From: Caulobacteraceae bacterium
GTDB taxonomy: Bacteria; Pseudomonadota; Alphaproteobacteria; Caulobacterales; Caulobacteraceae
Assembly (NCBI GenBank): GCA_947475415.1
Contig: CANJLH010000004.1
Coordinates: 1 to 64,000 of the forward strand
Direction: 5' to 3'
DNA length: 64,000 nt
A program made the translations under genes and the position numbers. Of the stretch, positions 1 through 8,237 are shown piece by piece. Each line of letters begins with the position of its first letter. Position 1 is the first letter of the stretch. A model generated the notes under the pieces. The model did no database searches, was not told the DNA's origin, and saw nothing but the letters and a program-made list of their open reading frames with translations.

Positions 1-204
1 ACCGAGAGCACGGCGGCCACCTATTCGGCGGCCGAAGCCTTCGCCAACGCCCAGATCGCCGGTGGCGTGGACGTGGTGGCGGTGCAGGTCGGCGCCGACG
101 TGGTGGTGTTCGCCGACACCGGCAACGACAACGGCACCTTCGAGGACGCCGTGGTCCTGGTCGGCCGCACCATCGACAACATCTCCGACACCAACGTCAT
201 CTGA
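1..204 (+). CDS. C-terminal fragment of a secreted surface/RTX-like protein (bluetail-type C-terminus)
   Basis: Frame 1 is open from the first base to TGA at 202-204 and gives the last 67 residues of a protein that begins outside the window. The fragment is acidic and Val/Ala/Asp-rich, with a VVVFADTGNDNG stretch followed by DAVVLVGRTIDNI. This resembles the C-termini of large type I-secreted calcium-binding or S-layer-like proteins of Caulobacterales (the bluetail-type C-terminus); family membership is from memory, not from a search. A strong terminator follows 25 bases downstream. A longer open frame at 62-319 on the same strand is a shadow: it runs through the terminator and has no family-like sequence. 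Confidence 0.6.
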   Translation, partial: TESTAATYSAAEAFANAQIAGGVDVVAVQVGADVVVFADTGNDNGTFEDAVVLVGRTIDNISDTNVI

Positions 205-229
205 CGAACAGGTCTCGGACCTAAGCTTC

Positions 230-261
230 AGGGCCGCCCTTCGGGGCGGCCCTTTTGTTTT
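230..261 (+). terminator. Rho-independent terminator after the surface-protein gene
   Basis: A perfect 10-bp stem (230-239 with 244-253), GC-rich, is closed by a TTCG tetraloop and followed by TTTGTTTT (254-261). It lies between the plus-strand surface protein and the convergent fpr gene. The T-tract is only on the plus strand, so it should mainly end the surface-protein transcript. Confidence 0.92.
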
Positions 262-265
262 CAGG

Positions 266-1081
266 TCAGGTTTCGACGAAAGCCCGCTCGAGAACATATT
301 GTCCCGGCTTGGCGATTGAGCCTTCTTCGTAACCGCGCTCTGTCATCAGCGCCTTCAGGTCCGCCAGGACCGATGGACCGCCGCACATCATCACCCGGTC
401 AACGGCGGGATCCAGCGGCGGGACTCCCAGGTCCTCAAATAGCTTGCCCGAGGCGATCAAGGTGGTGATGCGGCCCTGATGCTTGAATGGCTCGCGGGTC
501 ACGGTCGGATAATAGCGCAGTTTCGGGCCGATCAATTCCCCCAGGTCCGGGTCACCCGGCAGGTCTTCCTCGAACATCTTGCGATAATTGAGGTCCGCCA
601 CCTCACGCACGGTATGAGTGACGATCACTTCGTCGAAGCGCTCATAAACCTCCGGGTCCCGCGCCAGGGACAGCCATGGCGCAAGGCCCGTGCCGGTGCC
701 CAACATATAGAGCCGCTTGCCAGGGGTCAGGCCATCCAGCACCAGTGTGCCGGTGGGCTTGCGTCCGACCAGAATCTGGTCGCCCACCTGGATCTTCTGC
801 AGGCGAGAGGTCAGCGGGCCGTCCTGCACCTTGATGGAATAGAACTCCAGATGGTCATCCCAGGACGGCGATGCGATGGAATAGGCGCGCACCAGCGGCT
901 TGCCCTCTTCGGTCACCAGTCCCACCATCACGAACTGGCCGGACGCAAATCGCAGCCCCGGATCTCGAGTGGTGCGGAATGAGAACAGCCGGTCTGTCCA
1001 GTGCTGCACCCAGGTGACGGTTTCGACGTAGAAGGCCCCGCTGGCCTTCATGGCCGGCCTGGCCGCGGCGGCGTCGGTCAT
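266..1081 (-). CDS. fpr: Ferredoxin--NADP+ reductase
   Basis: This 271-residue FAD enzyme exchanges electrons between NADPH and ferredoxin or flavodoxin. The FAD-binding RAYSIASP motif is near residues 65-72, the NADP-binding GTGTGLAP near 128-135, and a CGGP motif follows. The C-terminus ends YVLERAFVET, typical of bacterial Fpr. Length is normal for the family. The first ATG is used; a second Met at residue 11 is also possible. It is the last gene of the sulfur assimilation run, 31 bases after cysH. The placement suggests it supplies reductant for sulfite reduction by the ferredoxin-type CysI, which is an inference from context. Confidence 0.9.
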   Translation of the reverse strand: MTDAAAARPAMKASGAFYVETVTWVQHWTDRLFSFRTTRDPGLRFASGQFVMVGLVTEEGKPLVRAYSIASPSWDDHLEFYSIKVQDGPLTSRLQKIQVGDQILVGRKPTGTLVLDGLTPGKRLYMLGTGTGLAPWLSLARDPEVYERFDEVIVTHTVREVADLNYRKMFEEDLPGDPDLGELIGPKLRYYPTVTREPFKHQGRITTLIASGKLFEDLGVPPLDPAVDRVMMCGGPSVLADLKALMTERGYEEGSIAKPGQYVLERAFVET

Positions 1082-1112
1082 GAGAATGTTCGATCTTTGC
1101 TAGTGGCGGAGT

Positions 1113-1859
1113 TCAGATATCGCCGCCGACATTGGTGATGGCGCCTGGCGCGCGAGCAAGATGGATGCCGCACTCGGTCTTGTCCTGCCCCTTCCAGCGG
1201 CCGGCCCGCAGATCATCGCCATCGTTCGCCGGTGAAGTGCAGGGCCAACAACCGATGGAGGGGAAGCCCTGCGCGACGAGCGGGTGGGCCGGCAGTTGGT
1301 GTTCAGCCGCATAGACGTCCAGTTCGGCCTTGCCCCAATTGGCCAGGGGATTGAACTTCAACTGGTCGCCGGCCTGCTCCACCACAGGCAGCGCCAGGCG
1401 GTCGCCGCCATGAAAGCGCTTGCGGCCGGTGATCCAGGCGTCGAAATCTTCCAGCGCCCTGTCCAGCGGCAATACCTTGCGCACATGGCAGCAGGCGTCC
1501 GTGTCGGTCTGATAGAGCTTCGCCTCCGGATCTGTGGTGGCCAAATCCTCATAGTGGGGTCGCAGATCGCGCACGTCTGTAAGGCCCAGACCCACGGCCA
1601 GGGTCTTGCGATAATCCAGCGTCTGACCAAACAGCATGCCGGTGTCGAGGAACAGCACCGGAATGTCCGGCTTCACCCGCGACGCCAGGTGCAACAACAC
1701 GGCTGATTCCGCCCCGAACGACGAGACCAGCGCCAGCCGGTCGCCAAAGGCCTCCACCGCCGCGGTCAGGATGGTGGTCGGATGGGCCCGCCGCAGTTCC
1801 GCATCCAGCGGCGCCGCAGTCGGTCTCGGGCGCTCCAGATGATCATAGGCCATGCTCAA
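1113..1859 (-). CDS. cysH: Phosphoadenylyl/adenylyl-sulfate reductase
   Basis: The 248-residue enzyme reduces APS or PAPS to sulfite. Seen: the nucleotide-binding SSFGAES loop (about 47-53), LDTG (71-74), Cys123-Cys124, Cys204/Cys207 in GCWPC, and the catalytic ECGIH near the C-terminus (Cys230). The CC...CxxC set ligates a 4Fe-4S cluster and marks the APS-reductase type found in most alphaproteobacteria, as opposed to the cluster-free E. coli PAPS reductase; that substrate assignment is from family knowledge. The start overlaps the DUF934 stop by 4 bases, indicating translational coupling. Confidence 0.93.
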   Translation of the reverse strand: MSMAYDHLERPRPTAAPLDAELRRAHPTTILTAAVEAFGDRLALVSSFGAESAVLLHLASRVKPDIPVLFLDTGMLFGQTLDYRKTLAVGLGLTDVRDLRPHYEDLATTDPEAKLYQTDTDACCHVRKVLPLDRALEDFDAWITGRKRFHGGDRLALPVVEQAGDQLKFNPLANWGKAELDVYAAEHQLPAHPLVAQGFPSIGCWPCTSPANDGDDLRAGRWKGQDKTECGIHLARAPGAITNVGGDI

Positions 1860-2356
1860 GCCTCCCGCTCCGCGAAGGCCGGGCGGCGGCCATCTGCAGC
1901 GCGCTGGTAGACGTGGCGCTGACGCCGCGCCGCCATGGCAAGGTCTTCACAGCTTGCCCCATCGGCGGGTTCAAAGGCGTCGAACCCACACCGCAGCATG
2001 AAGCCGACCTGCTCGCGCAGCACGTCACCGACCGCCCTCACCTCGCCCTCAAAGCCATAGCGTTCCCGCAGAAGCCGCGCCTGGGTGTAGGCGCGCCCGT
2101 CGCGGAAGGCGGGAAAGTCGAGGGCGACAACGGCGACCTTGGCCAGATCGATGGACAGAGCCGCGACCTCTTCGCTGGACTTCAGCACAACACCCACCGC
2201 GCGGTGTTGGCCGATCAGCCGCTCTCCGTCATTGAGGAACCGTTGCAGGGAGATGATCACATCGCCCTGCGGCAGTTCCTGATCATCGGCTACACGGGTG
2301 AACGGGTCCTCTGCAGCTGCGAAGGCGCCGTTCTCGCACCTAATGAGCGTCGGCAT
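1856..2356 (-). CDS. DUF934 protein of the sulfite-reduction operon
   Basis: This 166-residue protein belongs, by sequence character and context, to the DUF934 family, which almost always sits between a siroheme sulfite reductase and cysH. The central LDFPAFRDGRAYTQARLLR segment and a preceding GVVLKSSEEV stretch are characteristic. Biochemical function is not established; it is often annotated as a putative oxidoreductase accessory to sulfite reduction. It overlaps cysI by 17 bases upstream and cysH by 4 bases downstream. Confidence 0.8.
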   Translation of the reverse strand: MPTLIRCENGAFAAAEDPFTRVADDQELPQGDVIISLQRFLNDGERLIGQHRAVGVVLKSSEEVAALSIDLAKVAVVALDFPAFRDGRAYTQARLLRERYGFEGEVRAVGDVLREQVGFMLRCGFDAFEPADGASCEDLAMAARRQRHVYQRAADGRRPAFAEREA

Positions 2357-3995
2357 AGACGGCCTCCTTGAACGGCGCGGGTCCCGTGCGACGAAGCGTG
2401 TCCAGGAACCGCTCCCCGGTCTGGCGCTGGCTCAGATAGACATCCACCATGGCGTCGATGGCCTCGGCCACCCTGTTCGCCGGCAGCGCCGGTCCCAGGA
2501 CCTTGCCCACTGAGGCGTCCTCAGCGCCGGAACCACCCAAGGTCAGCTGATAAAACTCCTCGCCCTTCTTATCGACGCCAAGGATGCCGATGTGGCCTAC
2601 ATGGTGGTGGCCGCAAGCATTGATGCAGCCGGAGATCTTGATCTTCAGTTCGCCAATCAGTTCGGCTCGGTCCTGGTTGGCGAAACGCTCGGCGATGTGT
2701 TGGGCCACCGGGATCGCCCGCGCGTTGGCGAGCGCGCAGTAATCCAGTCCCGGACAGGCGATGATGTCCGAGATCAGGTTGATATTGGGTGTGGCCAGAC
2801 CTGCCTTCGCCAGCGCCGCATGGACCGCCGGCAGGTCGTCCAGCTTCACGTGCGGCAGGACAATGTTCTGTTCGTGGGTGACGCGGATGTCATCCTGGCC
2901 ATAGCGCTCGCCCAGGTCGGCGATCACCTCCATCTGATCGGCGCTGGCGTCACCCGGGGTTTCGCCGATCGCCTTCAGCGAAATCTCCACAATGGCGTAA
3001 CCGGGCGCCCTGTGAGCCTTGACGTTGTTGCGCACAAACCGGGCGAAAGCCGGGTCCGCGGACTTGGCGACCTCAAAGCTCTCGGACCGCTCGGGCAGTG
3101 TCTCAAACGTCTTTGTCGCGAAAGCCGCCCGGATCCGCGCCATTTCTCCGGCGGGAAGATCCGAGCCCGCGCCGATCGCCGCCCACTCCGCTTCCACCTG
3201 ACGGCCGAATTCCTCAGCTCCCAGGCTGGCGACCAGAATCTTGATACGCGCCTTGGTGCGGTTGTCGCGCCGGCCCAGGCGGTTGTAGACCCTTAAGATC
3301 GCCTCCAGATAGGACAGCAGTTGCTCCGCCGGCAGGAACTCGCGGATCGTCGGGCCCACATGCGGCGTGGCGCCGAGTCCGCCCCCCACCATCACCTCGA
3401 AGCCCAGATCACCCTTGCGGTTGCGCTTGATGGCCAGGCCGATGTCATGCACCCGCGCCGCTGTGCGGTCCTTGGGTGCGGCGGTGATGGCGATCTTGAA
3501 CTTGCGCGGCAGGTAGGAGAATTCCGGGTGCAGGCTGGACCATTGGCGGATCGCCTCTGACCATACCCGCGGATCGTCAACCTCCTCCGGCGTCGCCCCC
3601 GCGTAGGGGTCGGCGGTGGTGTTGCGGATGCAATTGCCGCTGGTCTGGATGGCGTGCATATCGACGCTGGCCAGATGGTCGAGGATGTCCGGCGTGTCGG
3701 CCAGCTTGATCCAATGGAACTGCAAATTGGTTCGCGTGGTGAAGTGGCCGTAGCCCTTGTCGTATTTCCGGGCGATCCAGGCCAGTTTCCGCAGTTGCCG
3801 CGAATCCATTGAGCCATACGGAATTGCGATCCGCAGCATATAGGCGTGCAACTGCAGATAGAGGCCGTTCATCAGCCGCAGCGGTTTGAACTGATCTTCG
3901 GTGAGTTCGCCGGCCAGCCGCCGATTCACCTGGTCGCGGAACTCCGCCGAGCGGTCCGCGAGGAATTCCCTGTCGATGTCATCGTAGCGGTACAT
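2340..3995 (-). CDS. cysI: Nitrite/sulfite reductase hemoprotein (siroheme, 4Fe-4S)
   Basis: The 551-residue enzyme catalyses six-electron reduction of sulfite to sulfide (or nitrite to ammonia) using siroheme coupled to a 4Fe-4S cluster. Cluster ligands are Cys414 and Cys420 in ACPGLDYC and Cys457 and Cys461 in GCINACGHHHVG. The siroheme-binding region TRTNLQFHW is near 87-95. Two ferredoxin-like half-domains are visible. With cysH, DUF934 and cobA in one operon, sulfite is the likely substrate; nitrite cannot be excluded. No flavoprotein CysJ partner is nearby, and fpr at the end of the operon suggests a ferredoxin-dependent type. Confidence 0.9.
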   Translation of the reverse strand: MYRYDDIDREFLADRSAEFRDQVNRRLAGELTEDQFKPLRLMNGLYLQLHAYMLRIAIPYGSMDSRQLRKLAWIARKYDKGYGHFTTRTNLQFHWIKLADTPDILDHLASVDMHAIQTSGNCIRNTTADPYAGATPEEVDDPRVWSEAIRQWSSLHPEFSYLPRKFKIAITAAPKDRTAARVHDIGLAIKRNRKGDLGFEVMVGGGLGATPHVGPTIREFLPAEQLLSYLEAILRVYNRLGRRDNRTKARIKILVASLGAEEFGRQVEAEWAAIGAGSDLPAGEMARIRAAFATKTFETLPERSESFEVAKSADPAFARFVRNNVKAHRAPGYAIVEISLKAIGETPGDASADQMEVIADLGERYGQDDIRVTHEQNIVLPHVKLDDLPAVHAALAKAGLATPNINLISDIIACPGLDYCALANARAIPVAQHIAERFANQDRAELIGELKIKISGCINACGHHHVGHIGILGVDKKGEEFYQLTLGGSGAEDASVGKVLGPALPANRVAEAIDAMVDVYLSQRQTGERFLDTLRRTGPAPFKEAVYADAH

Positions 3996-4001
3996 CTGGC
4001 C

Positions 4002-4367
4002 TCACTTGCGCCGGATAAGGTCGACGCGACCCTTGGATCGGGCGGCGCCAGACGCGTGCTGCAACGCCTCAATCACCGCGCCGCCTTCGCTCTGCTTGCC
4101 ATGAAATGGATGATTGGTCGGCCCCAGCGCCCGGATCCGCTCACGATAGCTCAGCGGCGCCCAGAGCCCCTCGGACTCAACAAGGTCGATAAGATAGGGC
4201 TCCACCACCACCTTGGTTTCGGTCTTGGCGTGACCCTCTGCGGCTTCAGCCGCGGCTGCAGCCTCGTCAGCGAACAGCTGCGCCTCGGCGAACCGCTCCA
4301 CCCAGCGGCCCTGGCTCCAGAACACCACTTCGCCGTCGGACAACCGATTGGCGGTCAAGGCTCTCAT
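4002..4367 (-). CDS. DUF2849 family small protein
   Basis: This 121-residue soluble protein begins MRALTANRLSDGEVVFWS and contains a VVEPYLIDL segment, which matches the DUF2849 family seen between cobA and the sulfite reductase in alphaproteobacteria. A Lys/Ala-rich stretch occupies the middle. Molecular role is unknown; conserved placement suggests an accessory role in siroheme or sulfite reductase function. It overlaps the cobA stop by 4 bases and precedes cysI by 6 bases. Confidence 0.75.
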   Translation of the reverse strand: MRALTANRLSDGEVVFWSQGRWVERFAEAQLFADEAAAAAEAAEGHAKTETKVVVEPYLIDLVESEGLWAPLSYRERIRALGPTNHPFHGKQSEGGAVIEALQHASGAARSKGRVDLIRRK

Positions 4368-5230
4368 GCTTTTCCTCGCGCATCCGAAACACGGCGCGCA
4401 CCCATAGCCGGGATCGCCGCTGCGTCCAGTCCGGATTCGCCGCCGGCAATCGCCAGGGCCATGGACTCCCCGACGATCAACATCGCCGGCCCAGTCAGCG
4501 CCGCCGACGCCACACCCAGTTTCGCCAGCGTCGTCGCGATCCGACGCTCGTCGTCGCGCGAGGCGTTTTCAACGATCAGCGCAGGGGTCGAACCACTCCG
4601 GCCCGCCGCGATCAGGCGCTCGCCGATAGTGGCCGCCGACGACAGGCCCATATAGATCACCACCGTCTGGTTCGCGCGCCCGAGGCTTTCCCAGTCCAGG
4701 TCCGGAATCTCGCCCTTGGCCGCATGACCGGTGACAAAGGTCACCGCCTGGGCCGAACCACGATGGGTCAGTGGCGCGCCGGCCGAGGCGGAGGCCGCAA
4801 ATGCCGCGGTCACGCCCGGCACAACCTTGCACACAACGCCAGCCTCCCGGCAGGCTGCCAGTTCTTCGCCGCCACGCCCAAAGATAAAAGGATCGCCGCC
4901 CTTCAGCCGCACAACCGTCAGACCCTCGCAGGCGAAGGCCACCAGCATTCGGTTGATCTCATCCTGAGCGTAGCTGTGCCGCGACTTGCGCTTGGCCACC
5001 GAAATAAGCCGCGCCGTTGACGTCGCCAACGCAAGGACCTCATCGGAAACCAGGCCATCGTGTACGATGACGTCGGCGCCCTGAAGCACCTTCAACGCCT
5101 TCAAAGTCAGGAGTTCAGGATCCCCGGGGCCTGCGCCCACCAGCCACACCACACCCGGCGCGCGAACTGGCGCGCCACCGATGACGACGAGGTTTTCGAT
5201 GCGGGACTGGCGACCTTTGACCTTGGCCAT
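4364..5230 (-). CDS. cobA: Uroporphyrinogen-III C-methyltransferase (siroheme branch)
   Basis: This 288-residue SAM-dependent enzyme methylates uroporphyrinogen III at C2 and C7 to give precorrin-2, the precursor of siroheme and cobalamin. The SUMT signature GAGPGDPELLT (32-42) and RLKGGDPFIFGRGGEE (about 108-123) are intact. It is the stand-alone methyltransferase, without the N-terminal CysG dehydrogenase/chelatase domain. It is the first gene of the sulfur operon, so it most likely feeds the siroheme of CysI. It is often also named cysG in alphaproteobacteria. Confidence 0.9.
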   Translation of the reverse strand: MAKVKGRQSRIENLVVIGGAPVRAPGVVWLVGAGPGDPELLTLKALKVLQGADVIVHDGLVSDEVLALATSTARLISVAKRKSRHSYAQDEINRMLVAFACEGLTVVRLKGGDPFIFGRGGEELAACREAGVVCKVVPGVTAAFAASASAGAPLTHRGSAQAVTFVTGHAAKGEIPDLDWESLGRANQTVVIYMGLSSAATIGERLIAAGRSGSTPALIVENASRDDERRIATTLAKLGVASAALTGPAMLIVGESMALAIAGGESGLDAAAIPAMGARRVSDARGKA

Positions 5231-5334
5231 CCGATTAGCTTCTCTAAAACCAATGACCCCTAAATAAACAAAGGACAGGCAAACCCCCGTCCCCGTCAGA
5301 TTCCTTCGGCGAAAAGGGCCTGTACGCCAACGGA

Positions 5335-5373
5335 GGCTTGCAAACTGGCGATCGAGGGGCCAACTCGCAAGCC
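5335..5373. promoter_or_regulatory. Inverted repeat between cobA and the LysR gene, possible operator
   Basis: A perfect 7-bp inverted repeat, GGCTTGC (5335-5341) and GCAAGCC (5367-5373), lies 32 bases before the LysR start in the 174-base divergent intergenic region. Dyad symmetry in a shared promoter region is typical of LysR-regulator binding sites. Assignment as an operator is an inference; the arms are short. Confidence 0.35.
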
Positions 5374-5404
5374 AAGACTTCTGCCGGGGACGTCAGGAAA
5401 TCTC

Positions 5405-6361
5405 ATGGACCGCCCGCTGGAACGACGCCGGCTTCCGCCGTTGAACGCCCTTCGCGCATTCGAGGCCGCGGCCCGCCACCTTAATTTCAGCCGCGCCGCC
5501 GATGAGCTGTCAGTGACGCCGGGCGCCGTTTCCCAGCAGATCCAGAACCTGGAGGACTATGTTGGCGCGCCGCTCTTCAAGCGCACGCCCAGGGGGCTGT
5601 TGCTCACCGACGCGGCCCAAACCGCCCTGCCCGCATTGCGCGAGGCCTTCGATCGTCTGGCGGAGGCCGCTTCGCTGCTCACTGCGGCGGTGGATGGACG
5701 CCGCCTCACGCTCACCGCCGCCCCCTCCTTCGCCGCCAAATGGCTGGTGCCCAGATTGGGCGCTTTTGAGCGCTCCCATCCACAGGTGGACATCTGGCTC
5801 TCGGCAGGACTGGAACTGGTCGATCTCACGGCCGGCGAGGTCGACGTGGCCATCCGATATGGCGCTGGACGTTATCCGGGCCTGGAGGTGCGACGGCTGA
5901 TGAACGAAACCGTGTTGCCTGTGATGAGCCCGGAACTGCTGGCGAGCCAGCCGCTGGCGACGCCCGCCGACCTGGCCCACCACACCCTGCTACACGACGG
6001 ATCGCCGGAGCCGGATGACTCCTGTCCAGATTGGGCGATGTGGCTGGCGGCGCGGGGCGTGAAGGGCGTGGACGGCAATCGCGGCCCTCGCTTCAATCAG
6101 TCCAGCCTGGTGATTGAAGCGGCGCTGAACGGCCGCGGCGTGGCCCTTGCCAAACGCACCCTGGCCCAGGCCGATCTTGAATCTGGTCGCCTGGTCGCGC
6201 CGCTACAGATCGCTACCGCCGTCGACTTCGCCTATTACCTTGTCCATCCAAAAGCCAAGGGCCGGCTGCCACAGGTGAAAGCCTTTGTGAGCTGGATCGA
6301 AGCGGAGGCCCTGGCGCACGAAACCGCCCTGCGCAGCATCGACAATGGGGCCGGGATTTAG
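5405..6361 (+). CDS. LysR family transcriptional regulator (GcvA-like)
   Basis: A 318-residue regulator with an N-terminal winged helix-turn-helix at about residues 15-75 (LNALRAFEAAARHLNFSRAA, then VSQQIQNLE) and a periplasmic-binding-like effector domain after about residue 95. The opening PPLNALRAFEAAARH is typical of GcvA-type LysR proteins, which lack the CysB signature. It is divergent from the sulfur assimilation operon, so it may control that operon and itself, but GcvA-like regulators have diverse targets. Its 3' end overlaps the convergent Hpt gene by 4 bases. Confidence 0.88.
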   Translation: MDRPLERRRLPPLNALRAFEAAARHLNFSRAADELSVTPGAVSQQIQNLEDYVGAPLFKRTPRGLLLTDAAQTALPALREAFDRLAEAASLLTAAVDGRRLTLTAAPSFAAKWLVPRLGAFERSHPQVDIWLSAGLELVDLTAGEVDVAIRYGAGRYPGLEVRRLMNETVLPVMSPELLASQPLATPADLAHHTLLHDGSPEPDDSCPDWAMWLAARGVKGVDGNRGPRFNQSSLVIEAALNGRGVALAKRTLAQADLESGRLVAPLQIATAVDFAYYLVHPKAKGRLPQVKAFVSWIEAEALAHETALRSIDNGAGI

Positions 6362-6711
6362 ACGCGCGGCGGGGCCTTGAGCGACCGCAGCGCCATTTCG
6401 TGGGCATATGCAGCGACATCCTGCAGGGCCGTGTCCAGCGCGTCGCGCACGCCTGCCAAACCTTGAGCCCCAGCCGCCTCCGCCTGTTCACAGGCATCCC
6501 CCAGCGCAAACGCGCCGACCCCGCGCGCCGCTCCCTTGATGGTATGGACCGCATCGCGCCAGCCCTCCGAAGCCGGATCCAGCATCGCTGACCACAACCC
6601 CGCCTGCTCGCGGAAAAGCGCTAGCACCTCGTCGACCACTTGCTGATCCCCGGCGGCGAATTCCTCCAGATAGCCGAAGTCCACCGCGCCCGTCAGATCA
6701 CGTCTGGCCAT
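6358..6711 (-). CDS. Orphan Hpt (histidine phosphotransfer) protein
   Basis: This 117-residue helical protein carries the Hpt signature HTIKGAARGVGA with the phosphoaccepting His56, followed by the helix ALGDACEQAEAA. It would relay phosphate between a hybrid histidine kinase and a response regulator in the cytoplasm. No kinase or receiver domain is encoded in the window, so partners are unknown. It is monocistronic and converges on the LysR gene. Confidence 0.85.
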   Translation of the reverse strand: MARRDLTGAVDFGYLEEFAAGDQQVVDEVLALFREQAGLWSAMLDPASEGWRDAVHTIKGAARGVGAFALGDACEQAEAAGAQGLAGVRDALDTALQDVAAYAHEMALRSLKAPPRV

Positions 6712-6750
6712 GCTTGTTCCTCCAGTTCGGACCCGCAGCGAATCCTTGCC

Positions 6751-6778
6751 TTGCTATCAGCCTCGATTCGCGTATTTT
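6751..6778 (+). promoter_or_regulatory. Candidate promoter of tRNA-Lys
   Basis: TTGCTA (6751-6756) and TATTTT (6773-6778) are separated by 16 bases, resembling a housekeeping -35/-10 pair. The mature tRNA begins 38 bases further on, leaving room for a short 5' leader. The match is partial. Confidence 0.4.
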
Positions 6779-6816
6779 CCGCGCCCTCGCCGCAGGCCTT
6801 AATTCCTGTTCGGTGC

Positions 6817-6892
<76 letters not shown>

Positions 6893-6946
6893 TTATTTCA
6901 ACGACTTGGTGGAGATACAGCGGCCCCCGAGCTTGCCGCGTTTCGC

Positions 6947-8218
6947 CTACCGCTGGACTTCCGAGCCAGGGACAATGATGGCGTTGAAGCCCGAGCCGGT
7001 TGCATTTTCCCGGCCATGGCCGAGCACCTGACCCGGTTCTCCATCGTCGGCAAATGTGTAAAGCGGCCGCCCTCTCCAGGCCCAGGCCTTGACCCTGCTC
7101 GGCGCTTCGGCAGGTAGATAGGTACTCCCTGTGGTGTCGCCATAGAGGGGCACGGCGACGTCCACGACAGACCAATCGCCCACTGGGCGCGCCGCCTTCG
7201 GCGCGCGAACCAACCGCCATAGCTTGGCGCAGACTTCCGCCTTGCCACAGTGCAGCGCCCAGTAAGCGGCGGCGTCTCCGGGATCATCGCAGCTCAGGGC
7301 GTCGCCGGTGAAGCTCCCACACGAGAAGACGTACAGCGCCATGCCCTCCTTGGTGGTGTAGACATCGCCAATCACCGTAAATCGGGTCGAGAATTCCGTA
7401 GGATGACCGGCGCTCCGCCGCCAGACGGCCGGCGCCCAACCCGCCCCCAACTCACGGCCCTCCATGCCTAGGGGAGAAACGAACAGGGCCCGGCCTTTGT
7501 AGGCGAATTGCCGTCGGCCATTACCAATCTCGAGAACGGACCAGTCGCCCTGCACATGGGCTACCGCGGCCGCTCGCAACGGCTCCAACTCATCCGCACA
7601 ACCGTCGCAGATCCGCTGTGGTCCATGCCGAAGAAAGAGCGGACGGCCGTCGCCAGTGGCGAGCACCAGCCCCTCAGGTTGACGAACAAGCTTGACGCCA
7701 GGGGGAAACCCGAGTGGGGCGAAGGCTGGCCGCCAGCCGCCAATGAAACCGAGACGCGTATATCCCTGGCCGTTCACATCGCCCGGCGCTCGGTCCTTTA
7801 TGGACGAATAGAGCGGATGCCGCTCATACGCCCACTGCAATGCGCCATCGTCGCGTTTGACCAGCGACCAAGGTCCCTGGGGCGCCGCCTTCGCATCGGC
7901 CAACAGCGGGCGCCATTTGTCGATACAGGTCCGGCGATGCTCGGCATTGGGAAAGGGCACCACATTGCTGAACGGATCTCGCCCTTCTGTGTAGCGTTTG
8001 TTGGCGCAAAGGGCTTTGCCGGGGGAGCTGTCTTCCTGGGTCCAGGTGTAGAGGGTCATTCCCGACGCCGTCGCAAGAACCGGCCCATCCTCTGTCATCT
8101 GCACGGTGACCGGTGCGCCACCCCACGCAGCAGGTTCAACCGCATGCCCCGCGCCCATCGTCAGCAGAAAGCCAAGGGCCACACCCGCCTGTATAAGCTT
8201 CGTCCGGATCATCCTCAT
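6947..8218 (-). CDS. Secreted three-repeat protein, COG4315/PF03640-like
   Basis: A 423-residue exported protein of unknown function. The start at 8218 is preferred because GGAGG lies 10 bases upstream and it places a signal peptide (GVALGFLLTMGAGHA) correctly; the open frame extends to 8254. After the signal come three degenerate repeats, each with a G-x-x-LY/LF strand, a pair of cysteines before W/L-x-PL, a G-x-WS turn and a final PLY/ALF strand (for example GMTLYTW...GPWSLVKR...HPLYSS; GRPLFLR...GDWSVLE...RALFVS; GMALYVF...GDWSVVD...RPLYTF). This is the architecture of the 'secreted repeat of unknown function' family. It is the last gene of a four-gene run of exported proteins. Confidence 0.7.
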   Translation of the reverse strand: MRMIRTKLIQAGVALGFLLTMGAGHAVEPAAWGGAPVTVQMTEDGPVLATASGMTLYTWTQEDSSPGKALCANKRYTEGRDPFSNVVPFPNAEHRRTCIDKWRPLLADAKAAPQGPWSLVKRDDGALQWAYERHPLYSSIKDRAPGDVNGQGYTRLGFIGGWRPAFAPLGFPPGVKLVRQPEGLVLATGDGRPLFLRHGPQRICDGCADELEPLRAAAVAHVQGDWSVLEIGNGRRQFAYKGRALFVSPLGMEGRELGAGWAPAVWRRSAGHPTEFSTRFTVIGDVYTTKEGMALYVFSCGSFTGDALSCDDPGDAAAYWALHCGKAEVCAKLWRLVRAPKAARPVGDWSVVDVAVPLYGDTTGSTYLPAEAPSRVKAWAWRGRPLYTFADDGEPGQVLGHGRENATGSGFNAIIVPGSEVQR

Positions 8219-8237
8219 CGCGCGGCTGCCTCCGTGT

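Noticed and set aside
62..319. Open frame extending past the first gene, through the terminator
   Set aside because: It crosses a strong terminator, is Trp/Thr/Ser-rich with no family resemblance, and lies in another frame of the surface-protein tail.
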